Source: Bacillota bacterium (lineage in GTDB: Bacteria > Bacillota > Clostridia > Lachnospirales > Lachnospiraceae). From it: a DNA stretch of 10,698 nucleotides. A program made the position numbers and the translations under genes. Location: contig JAEZWQ010000049.1 in NCBI GenBank assembly GCA_023420085.1, positions 1 through 10,698 on the forward strand, in the 5' to 3' direction. The notes beneath the pieces are model-generated. The model did not search any database, was not told the origin of the DNA, and saw nothing but the letters and a program-made list of their open reading frames with translations. This document shows positions 5,040 to 10,698 of the stretch, in pieces (the first letter of the stretch is position 1; every line of letters begins with the position of its first letter).

Positions 5040-7778
5040 GTGACCGACGGGATGCTGCGCAGCGACGATCCACTGACGCGGCTTGCGCTGTCCCACGACG
5101 CCTCCCGCTTTCTGAAGTTCCCTGCGGAGGTTGTGGTCGCGTCCAGCCTCGACGACGTCCGCTCGCTGTTCGCTGAAGCCCAAGAGCAGCGCCGTCAGCT
5201 CACTCTGCGCGGCGGCGGCACGAGCCTCAGCGGGCAGGCCATCAGCGACGACATCCTCGTAGACGTGCGCCGCAGGTTCCGGCACATTGAGGTGCTCGAC
5301 GATGGAGAACGAGTGCGCGCGGGCGCGGGGGCTACCGTCGCGGAGATCAATGCTCGGCTACGCCGTTTCAGACGCCGGCTCGGTCCGGACCCGGTGAGCG
5401 GGAAATCCGCCACGCTCGGCGGGGTCCTCGCCAACAACGCGACGGGACGAATGTTCGGGCTGTCGCAGGACGCGTTCCACACCGTGGAGTCGATGGTGGT
5501 GGTGCTCCCGAACGGGCGCGTCGTCGACACCGCGGCACCCGACGCCGACCTCGCGCTCAGCTGGGAAGAACCGACGGTCGCCGGCGGCCTCGCCATCCTT
5601 CGGCGGCGCCTGCGCGAGGATCCAGAGTCGCTCGGCACCATCGCTCGCCTGTGGTCGATGCGCAACGCGATGGGCTACCAGCTTCGCGCGCTCACCGAAT
5701 TCTCCAAACCATCCGCTATGATCCGGCAACTCATGGTGGGCAGCGAAGGCACGCTCGGTTTCATCGCCGAAGCCACCATGCGCACCGTCCCCGTGCTCCC
5801 CGCCCATCACGCGAGCCTTGCCGTGTTCCCCACGCTCGACGACGCCGTCGAGGCGGCGTCGCGCCTTGTCGAGCTTGGATTCGACGCGATCGAGTTGTTC
5901 GACGGCGAGGCCCTCCGCGTGGCCCAGTCCCTGCCCGACGCGCTCCCCGACATCGCCAATCTCGAACTCGACGAGCACGCCGCCCTCTGGCTGGAACTGT
6001 GCGACGAATCCCCCGGCGCGCTCGAGCAACGCCTGGATAGCGTGAGGGACGCCGTCGCGGAACTCCCCGAGGTGTACGACGTCACCGACGAGGCCCCCGC
6101 CCGGCCGTTGTCGCACCTGTACCACGACGTGCACGTCGCCCTCGCGCAGCGCCGCCCACCCGCGACGACGCTGGTGATGGAGGATTGCAGCGTGCCGCGC
6201 GAGCACATCGTCGACACCATCCGCGAGCTGCGTCGGCTCTTCGCCCGGTTCGGCATTCAGCAACCCGCAATCACCGGGCACCTGACCGACTGCACGCTGC
6301 ATTTCGTGTTCACGGAACGTTTCTCGGCTGCCGAGCGGCTGCGGAAGTACAAGCGCTTCATGGAGGCCTACGTCAAGCTCGTGCTCGCCAAGGAAGGTGT
6401 AGTCAAAGCACAGTACGGCACTGGACGCGCCATGGCACCCTTCCTCGAACGACAGGTGGGCGTCGAGCTCTACGAATGCATGCGCGAGATCAAACACCTC
6501 TTCGACCCGTTCAACATCATGAATCGCGGAGTGATGTTCAACGAGGCCCCCGACGCGCACCTCGCCAACCTGAAACTCATGCCGACGATCTCCGACGCCG
6601 TCGACCGCTGCATCGAGTGCGGTCTATGCGAGCCGACGTGCCCGTCGGCCGAACTCACGTTGACGCCGCGGCAGCGCATCGTGCTACAGCGCGAGATCGC
6701 CGCCCGCCAGCATGACACCGAGCTGCTCGAAGCGGTTGCCGAGAACTACCAATATGCCGCCATCGACACCTGCTCCGTCGCAGGCATGTGCCAGGTGGCT
6801 TGCCCACTCGGCATTGACACCGGCGAGCTCGTACGACGCCAGCGCAGCGCGAGAACGACGGAGGCCAGCGAGCGCAGCTGGGACCGCGCCGCACGCAACT
6901 GGGGACGTGCCACGTCGCTCGTCTCGACGGCGAGGTCGACGGCCAAGCGCATCCAGCCCGTGGCTCGATCGCTCATCGCGTTGGGGCGTAAACGCTACGG
7001 TGGCGACAGCGTCTGGGCCTATTCCGACGATCTCACCGGCGGGTCGAAGGTGCGCAGGCGCCCCCGTCGCGAGCAAACCGCCGAGGATGCCGTCGCCGCG
7101 TACTTCCCCGGATGCCAGCAGACGCTCCTCGGCGCACGCGGCGAAGGCGTGTTCGACGCGTTCAACGCACTGCGCCTGCGCGCCGGCGTCGCCGTTACTT
7201 TGCTCAAGGCATCACGGTTGTGTTGCGGCATCCCGTGGAGCAGCCGCGGCATGCGGCTCGGCGAGCAGACCATGACGGGTCAGGTGCGACGAGCCCTCGC
7301 GCCCCACGCGAACCAGCCAGTCATCGTCGATTCCTCCGCCTGCACGCACGCCCTACAGGCGATGCTGCAGCCGTACTCGGAGCCGTTGCCGGAGATCATC
7401 GACGTGGTCGACTTCGTCGCGACGACGATCCTGCCGAAGCTCACGATCAGCGAACGCATTGGCTCGCTGCTGCTGTACCCGTCGTGCGCCAATCACCACC
7501 TCGACAACCTGGATGCGCTGCTCACCATCGCGCAGGCCGTGGCCGATGAGGTCGTCATCCCGGCGACGTGGAACTGCTGCGGAGCGCACGGCGAGCGCGG
7601 CTTGCTGCGCCCCGAGCTACCCACTGCTGCGACGCGGCTCGCCGTCGAGGACATCAACGCGCGCACCTTCGACGCCTACGCATCCACGACGCTCACCTGC
7701 GAGGTTGCGATGAGTAGGGTCAGCGGAAAACCGTTCGTGCATATCCTCGAGGTGCTGGCGTCCGTCTCGCGCGGCTAA
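5040..7778 (+). CDS. FAD-binding and Fe-S-binding dehydrogenase, D-lactate/D-2-hydroxyglutarate type
   Basis: This 912-residue protein probably oxidises a D-2-hydroxyacid and passes electrons through Fe-S clusters to the membrane quinone pool or another carrier; the substrate cannot be read from sequence. An N-terminal FAD-binding-4 domain shows RGGGTSLSGQ (57-66) and GPDP...GGVLANNATG (115-136). An FAD-oxidase C domain shows GSEGTLGF (234-241) and GHLTDCTLHF (413-422). Two ferredoxin-like motifs follow (C524, C527, C530, C534; then C578, C584, C588), and two CCG domains: PGC692 with C728-C729-G, and PSC816 with C846-C847-G. The layout is that of E. coli YdiJ, slightly shorter. The usual EHGTG after the metal-binding histidines is QYGTG here (Q458, Y459). 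The GTG start agrees with the promoter; ATG at 5052 is the alternative. There are no membrane segments. The gene stands first in the plus-strand run and ends 23 bases before the next start. Confidence 0.9.
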   Translation: MTDGMLRSDDPLTRLALSHDASRFLKFPAEVVVASSLDDVRSLFAEAQEQRRQLTLRGGGTSLSGQAISDDILVDVRRRFRHIEVLDDGERVRAGAGATVAEINARLRRFRRRLGPDPVSGKSATLGGVLANNATGRMFGLSQDAFHTVESMVVVLPNGRVVDTAAPDADLALSWEEPTVAGGLAILRRRLREDPESLGTIARLWSMRNAMGYQLRALTEFSKPSAMIRQLMVGSEGTLGFIAEATMRTVPVLPAHHASLAVFPTLDDAVEAASRLVELGFDAIELFDGEALRVAQSLPDALPDIANLELDEHAALWLELCDESPGALEQRLDSVRDAVAELPEVYDVTDEAPARPLSHLYHDVHVALAQRRPPATTLVMEDCSVPREHIVDTIRELRRLFARFGIQQPAITGHLTDCTLHFVFTERFSAAERLRKYKRFMEAYVKLVLAKEGVVKAQYGTGRAMAPFLERQVGVELYECMREIKHLFDPFNIMNRGVMFNEAPDAHLANLKLMPTISDAVDRCIECGLCEPTCPSAELTLTPRQRIVLQREIAARQHDTELLEAVAENYQYAAIDTCSVAGMCQVACPLGIDTGELVRRQRSARTTEASERSWDRAARNWGRATSLVSTARSTAKRIQPVARSLIALGRKRYGGDSVWAYSDDLTGGSKVRRRPRREQTAEDAVAAYFPGCQQTLLGARGEGVFDAFNALRLRAGVAVTLLKASRLCCGIPWSSRGMRLGEQTMTGQVRRALAPHANQPVIVDSSACTHALQAMLQPYSEPLPEIIDVVDFVATTILPKLTISERIGSLLLYPSCANHHLDNLDALLTIAQAVADEVVIPATWNCCGAHGERGLLRPELPTAATRLAVEDINARTFDAYASTTLTCEVAMSRVSGKPFVHILEVLASVSRG

Positions 7779-7789
7779 TGCGTGCTCGT

Positions 7790-7795
7790 TAGGAT
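7790..7795 (+). promoter_or_regulatory. -10 box for the first PH-domain gene, leaderless geometry
   Basis: TAGGAT lies in the 23-base gap between two genes, and six bases separate it from the ATG at 7802. It repeats the TAGGATTT seen before the dehydrogenase gene. No convincing -35 box and no Shine-Dalgarno are seen. The gene may also be read through from upstream. Confidence 0.45.
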
Positions 7796-7801
7796 TTATA
7801 C

Positions 7802-8311
7802 ATGCCTTCGATGGATCCCCTCTTCGCCCCTCCCACCGAGCGGTGGCAACCGATCTCCCGCAAATACCTGACGGTAAAGCTCATCAGTATTGCCATCGGC
7901 TGGACGATCCTGGGCGGCGGCATGCTCGTCGGCGCGTACTTCGCTGCGGCTGCGGCCGAGATGCCGTGGATCTTCTGGGTGGCGCTGGTGGGCGTGCTCG
8001 CACTCATCATCTGGCGGTTCGTCCGCGCGCCCCGGGTATGGAAGCGCTGGGGCTACGCCGAGCGCGACGAGGATGTGTACGTCACGGAGGGTCTGTGGCA
8101 GCGCCAGCTCACCTGCGTGCCCTACGGGCGCATGCAGCTCGTCGAAGTGAATTCCGGCCCCATTGAACGCATGTTCGGCCTAGCCAGCGTGCGGATGGTG
8201 ACGGCTTCGTCGTCCGGCAGCATCACCATCCCCGGCCTCGACCGCGAAGCGGCTGAGGCGATCCGAGACCGCTTCATCAACCGCGGCCAACACCTGCGAG
8301 CGGGCATCTGA
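7802..8311 (+). CDS. Bacterial PH (bPH2/DUF304) membrane protein, YdbS-like
   Basis: This 169-residue protein has two hydrophobic segments, about 24-51 and 55-73. A bPH2 domain follows at about 82-163, recognised by WGY, DVYVTEGLWQRQLTCVPYGRMQ (92-112, split across two strands) and MFGLASVRMVTAS. Nearly all of the soluble part is the PH domain, presumably on the cytoplasmic face. YdbS-type proteins are usually encoded beside a larger multi-PH partner, as here; the next gene overlaps this stop by one base (TGATG), so they are co-translated and probably form a complex. In Bacillus the ydbST pair belongs to an envelope-stress regulon; whether that role holds here is unknown. The start at ATG 7802 is chosen for the TAGGAT box; ATG 7811 is possible. 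Confidence 0.85.
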   Translation: MPSMDPLFAPPTERWQPISRKYLTVKLISIAIGWTILGGGMLVGAYFAAAAAEMPWIFWVALVGVLALIIWRFVRAPRVWKRWGYAERDEDVYVTEGLWQRQLTCVPYGRMQLVEVNSGPIERMFGLASVRMVTASSSGSITIPGLDREAAEAIRDRFINRGQHLRAGI

Positions 8312-9714
8312 TGTCGCAGCCGTTCTCCGACGCGCCCTCCCCCACCGTCGGCGCACCTCAGGCTCCGGCGCCCCGCAAAGTGGAGCGCCCGTCGCCCCTC
8401 ACAGGGCTCGTCAACGCCTGGTTGGTGGCCATCGCCGTCGTCGGCTTCGTCATCAACATGATCATCCAGGAAGACATCAAACTGGATGAGACGCCCATGC
8501 TGATCCTGTGGATCGCCCTCGGCGGCATCGCGCTCGTCGCAGTGCTCGCGCTGCTCATTGGCGTCATCCAGTGGCGCACCACGACGTTCGTCATCGACGA
8601 CGAGTTCCGCATCGAGAAGCGTTTCATTTCGACGTCGATGACCCGCATCGATTTCACCAAGGTGCAGTCGGTGGACATCACCCGGCCCATCGTCGCGCGG
8701 CTGCTCGGCCTCGCCGAGGTGAAGATCGACGTCGGCGGCGAGGGCGGCCAGGCGCTGCGATACCTCAAACTCGACCGAGCGGAAGCCATGCGCGACACCC
8801 TGCTGGCCCGCATGGAGCACGACGACCAACCCACCGCTACCCCCGACGGGGCACCCGCCCAGGCCGGCGGCGCCGTCGAAGAAGTGGTGTACAAGGCGCA
8901 GACCGGCAACATCGTGCTGGGTGCGTTCCTGTCGTACGGGTTCGGGGTCACGCTAACGGTGCTGATTTTGTTGATCATCACTCTGGGCCCATTCGGTGTA
9001 TTGGCTGGTCTCGGCTGGCTGTGGCTGACGGTGCTCGCTGTGATCTGGCAGATCCCGAAAGCGCTGCTGAAGTACTGGGACTTCACCATCGTTCGCACGC
9101 GCAAGGGGCTGCGCATTCAACAGGGTGCGCTCACCCGCGTGCAGACCACGCTGCGGCCAGCTCGCGTGCAGACGGTGTCCCTCCATCAGTCGCTGTTTAT
9201 GCGCTGGGCGGGGTTGGTGAGCGTCAAGATTTCGGTGCTCGGCAACCAGGCTGCCTCCTCCGAGGAACAAAACAATGACGGTATCGACATGGTCATGCCG
9301 TTCGGGAAATTCGACGAGGCCCGGCACGTCATCGCGCTGTTTTGGCCCGACGTCGACCCCACGGCCTTCACGTGGTGGAAGCAGTCGCCGCGCGGTCGCT
9401 GGCTGACGTGGTTCGGGCAGCGCTGGTTCGCCGTCGAGGATTCCGCCATCGCGCAGCGTCGAGCACTGCTCAGCGACGACGTCGAGATCGTTCCGCACGC
9501 CCGGGTGCAGGGGCTGGGCATCTCGCAGGGGCCGCTCCAGCGTCTCGCGAAGGTGGCGAGCGTGCAGGTGCAGGTGATCGACGGCGCCCCCGACGTGAGC
9601 GTCTCTCACCTCGAGCCGAGGCACGCCCGCCAGCTGTTCCACGACGAGCTGCAGCGCTCAAGCGCTGCCCGGCGAGCGAAAGCCCAACAGGTACCCGGTA
9701 CAGTGCTGCCATGA
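8311..9714 (+). CDS. Multi-PH-domain membrane protein, YdbT-like
   Basis: This 467-residue protein starts with a proline-rich cytoplasmic tail (1-30). Two hydrophobic segments follow (33-53 and 63-86), then a bPH2 domain (about 88-167: TTFVIDDEFRIEKRF, DFTKVQSVDI, LLGLAEVKIDVGG). After a flexible Ala/Pro/Gly linker (172-190) come two more segments (203-225, 227-250) and a second bPH2 domain (about 253-345: GLRIQQGALTR, RPARVQTVS, GLVSVKISVLG). A third, weaker PH-like domain lies at about 368-447 (ALLSDDVEIVPHARVQGLGI). This is the usual three-PH YdbT plan. It overlaps the previous gene by one base and ppgK by four (ATGA), so coupled translation is likely. The molecular function of the family is not settled. 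Confidence 0.87.
   Translation: MSQPFSDAPSPTVGAPQAPAPRKVERPSPLTGLVNAWLVAIAVVGFVINMIIQEDIKLDETPMLILWIALGGIALVAVLALLIGVIQWRTTTFVIDDEFRIEKRFISTSMTRIDFTKVQSVDITRPIVARLLGLAEVKIDVGGEGGQALRYLKLDRAEAMRDTLLARMEHDDQPTATPDGAPAQAGGAVEEVVYKAQTGNIVLGAFLSYGFGVTLTVLILLIITLGPFGVLAGLGWLWLTVLAVIWQIPKALLKYWDFTIVRTRKGLRIQQGALTRVQTTLRPARVQTVSLHQSLFMRWAGLVSVKISVLGNQAASSEEQNNDGIDMVMPFGKFDEARHVIALFWPDVDPTAFTWWKQSPRGRWLTWFGQRWFAVEDSAIAQRRALLSDDVEIVPHARVQGLGISQGPLQRLAKVASVQVQVIDGAPDVSVSHLEPRHARQLFHDELQRSSAARRAKAQQVPGTVLP
9699..9704 (+). promoter_or_regulatory. Possible internal -10 box before ppgK
   Basis: TACAGT fits the TANNNT pattern and lies six bases before the ATG at 9711, inside the end of the upstream gene. 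This is the same spacing as before the gene at 7802. No -35 box is evident. With no Shine-Dalgarno before ppgK, either a leaderless transcript or coupling through the ATGA overlap must start its translation. Confidence 0.35.
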
Positions 9715-10481
9715 GCAGCATCTTTTTGGGCATCGATATTGGCGGTTCGGGCATCAAAGGCGCCCCCGTTGACCTCACCACCGGTGAACTGATGCAGAGC
9801 CGTCTGCGCATTCCGACACCCGAGAAGTCGACACCGAAGAACGTTGGCGATGTGATCGGTGAGATCATCGACCACTTCACCCCCACCATCGGCGACGTGC
9901 CCGTCGGCATCACCTTCCCTGCACCGGTGGTGCACGGCGTGATTCCGTTCATCGCGAACTTGCACCAAAAGTGGGCTGGATTGAATGCCGACGAGTTCCT
10001 CACCGAACGCCTCGGGAGGAACATCACGCTGGTGAACGACGCGGACGCCGCCGGCCTCGCGGAGGTGCGGTTTGGCGCGGCGAAGAATCACCAGGGGGTG
10101 GTGATTGTGACCACGCTCGGTACGGGCATCGGATCGGCGATCATCCACCGCGGTGTGCTCGTGCCGAACTCGGAGCTCGGCCACCTCGAAATCGACGGGT
10201 ACGAAGCAGAGAAGCGCGCGGCGTCGTCGATTAAGGATAAGGAAGGCCTCTCCTACAAAGACTGGACGAAGCGCCTGCACCGCTACTACTCGCACGTCGA
10301 GATGCTGTTCTCTCCTGACCTGTTCGTCATCGGAGGTGGCGTCTCGAAGGACTGGGACAAGTTCGGCCCGAACCTCGGCATCAAGACCCCCGCAGTGCCG
10401 GCTGTGTTGCGCAACCAGGCCGGCATCATCGGCGCGGCGATGGCCGCAGCCGACGCGCAGATCCATCCCGAGGACCACTAG
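9711..10481 (+). CDS. ppgK: Polyphosphate glucokinase
   Basis: This 256-residue ROK-family enzyme phosphorylates glucose to glucose-6-phosphate using inorganic polyphosphate (and usually ATP), feeding glycolysis in the cytoplasm. The N-terminal phosphate motif GIDIGGSGIKG is at 7-17. Further motifs are GITFPAPV (66-73), VNDADAAGLAE with the catalytic Asp at 110 (108-118), TTLGTGIGSAI (134-144), NSELGHLEIDGYEAE (153-167) and FVIGGGVSKDW (205-215). The ROK zinc-binding cysteine cluster after GH is absent, as usual for PpgK. The length is close to that of the mycobacterial enzyme (about 265). The true start is the ATG overlapping the previous stop (ATGA), not an earlier in-frame ATG inside that gene, because the family begins just before the phosphate motif. 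It is the last gene of the run. Confidence 0.95.
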   Translation: MSSIFLGIDIGGSGIKGAPVDLTTGELMQSRLRIPTPEKSTPKNVGDVIGEIIDHFTPTIGDVPVGITFPAPVVHGVIPFIANLHQKWAGLNADEFLTERLGRNITLVNDADAAGLAEVRFGAAKNHQGVVIVTTLGTGIGSAIIHRGVLVPNSELGHLEIDGYEAEKRAASSIKDKEGLSYKDWTKRLHRYYSHVEMLFSPDLFVIGGGVSKDWDKFGPNLGIKTPAVPAVLRNQAGIIGAAMAAADAQIHPEDH

Positions 10482-10491
10482 TCAGCGCTTT

Positions 10492-10499
10492 CCCCCCCC
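10492..10499. repeat. C8 homopolymer tract between ppgK and the palindromic repeats
   Basis: Eight C in a row directly precede the first palindromic repeat, ten bases after the ppgK stop. It is prone to slippage and sequencing error. No function is evident. Confidence 0.6.
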
Positions 10500-10693
10500 G
10501 GTGGTTGAGTAGCGAGCGAAGCTCGCGTATCGAAACCCCGCTGCTTCCCGGTGGTTGAGTAGCGCCGTAGACGCGTATCGAAACCACGGCCCTGCGTCTC
10601 GATACGGCGACTACGCCGCCTACTCGACGATCGGGCAACGAGGGCGCGCATCCACCAGGTGGTTGAGTAGCGCCGTAGGCGCGTATCGAAACC
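10500..10693. repeat. Cluster of four REP-like palindromic repeats downstream of ppgK
   Basis: Three copies in plus orientation (10500-10537, 10550-10585, 10658-10693) share arms GGTGGTTGAGTA and GTATCGAAACC. A fourth, degenerate copy is inverted (10596-10628). Between the arms is a short hairpin: GCGAGC-GAA-GCTCGC in copy 1, GCGCC-GTA-GGCGC in copy 4, and the same with one mismatch in copy 2. Copies 2 and 4 are both followed by ACGGC, so a unit of 108 bases may repeat beyond the edge. Similar dispersed repeats occur in intergenic regions of many Actinobacteria. They could act as a transcript end for ppgK; no separate terminator is seen. Confidence 0.85.
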
Positions 10694-10698
10694 ACGGC

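Noticed and set aside
5358..6560. 400-codon open frame antisense to the dehydrogenase gene
   Set aside because: The sense strand encodes clear FAD-enzyme motifs; long antisense frames are expected in GC-rich genes.
10500..10693. Possible CRISPR array
   Set aside because: Copies vary in length, sequence and orientation, spacing is irregular, and each copy is itself palindromic with variable stems, as in REP elements.

Overview
The window looks like chromosomal DNA of a high-GC Gram-positive actinobacterium. A Propionibacteriaceae-like host is my best guess but is not proven. The reasons are the GC-rich right half with actinobacterial gene families (polyphosphate glucokinase, paired bacterial-PH membrane proteins, a fused FAD/Fe-S oxidoreductase), near absence of Shine-Dalgarno sites there, leaderless-looking promoters, and short palindromic repeats of the GGTGGTTGAGTA...GTATCGAAACC type at the right end.

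Left part (1-3760, minus strand): one very large gene enters from beyond the left edge and is open for 1253 codons without a stop. It has a good ribosome site, a signal peptide, a head of about 320 residues that I cannot assign to a family, and at least ten tandem beta-rich modules. Most of these read as SHIRT-type domains, and six of them are arranged as three copies of a two-domain super-unit of about 175 residues. It is most likely a cell-wall adhesin whose anchor lies outside the window. It is much more AT-rich than the right half, and its head is the most AT-rich part.

Middle part (3761-5039): about 1.1 kb with no supportable protein gene, carrying the adhesin promoter, two C7 tracts, a 7-bp inverted repeat and a 20-bp tandem repeat. 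It is followed by a minus-strand tRNA-Gly(CCC) gene with its own terminator and promoter. The composition change falls on the 3' side of this tRNA, as expected if the left part were a horizontally acquired island, but no attachment-site duplication is visible in the window.

Right part (5040-10698, plus strand): a 912-residue FAD/Fe-S dehydrogenase of the D-lactate/D-2-hydroxyglutarate type, two bacterial-PH (YdbS/YdbT-like) membrane proteins overlapping by 1 bp, and ppgK overlapping the second of them by 4 bp. The starts of the dehydrogenase, the first PH protein and ppgK each sit 6-7 nt after a TANNNT box with no Shine-Dalgarno, suggesting leaderless transcripts. The window ends in a cluster of four REP-like palindromic repeats. 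The right-hand genes cover respiratory oxidation of a 2-hydroxyacid, envelope membrane proteins and glucose phosphorylation from polyphosphate; apart from the overlaps nothing ties them into one pathway.
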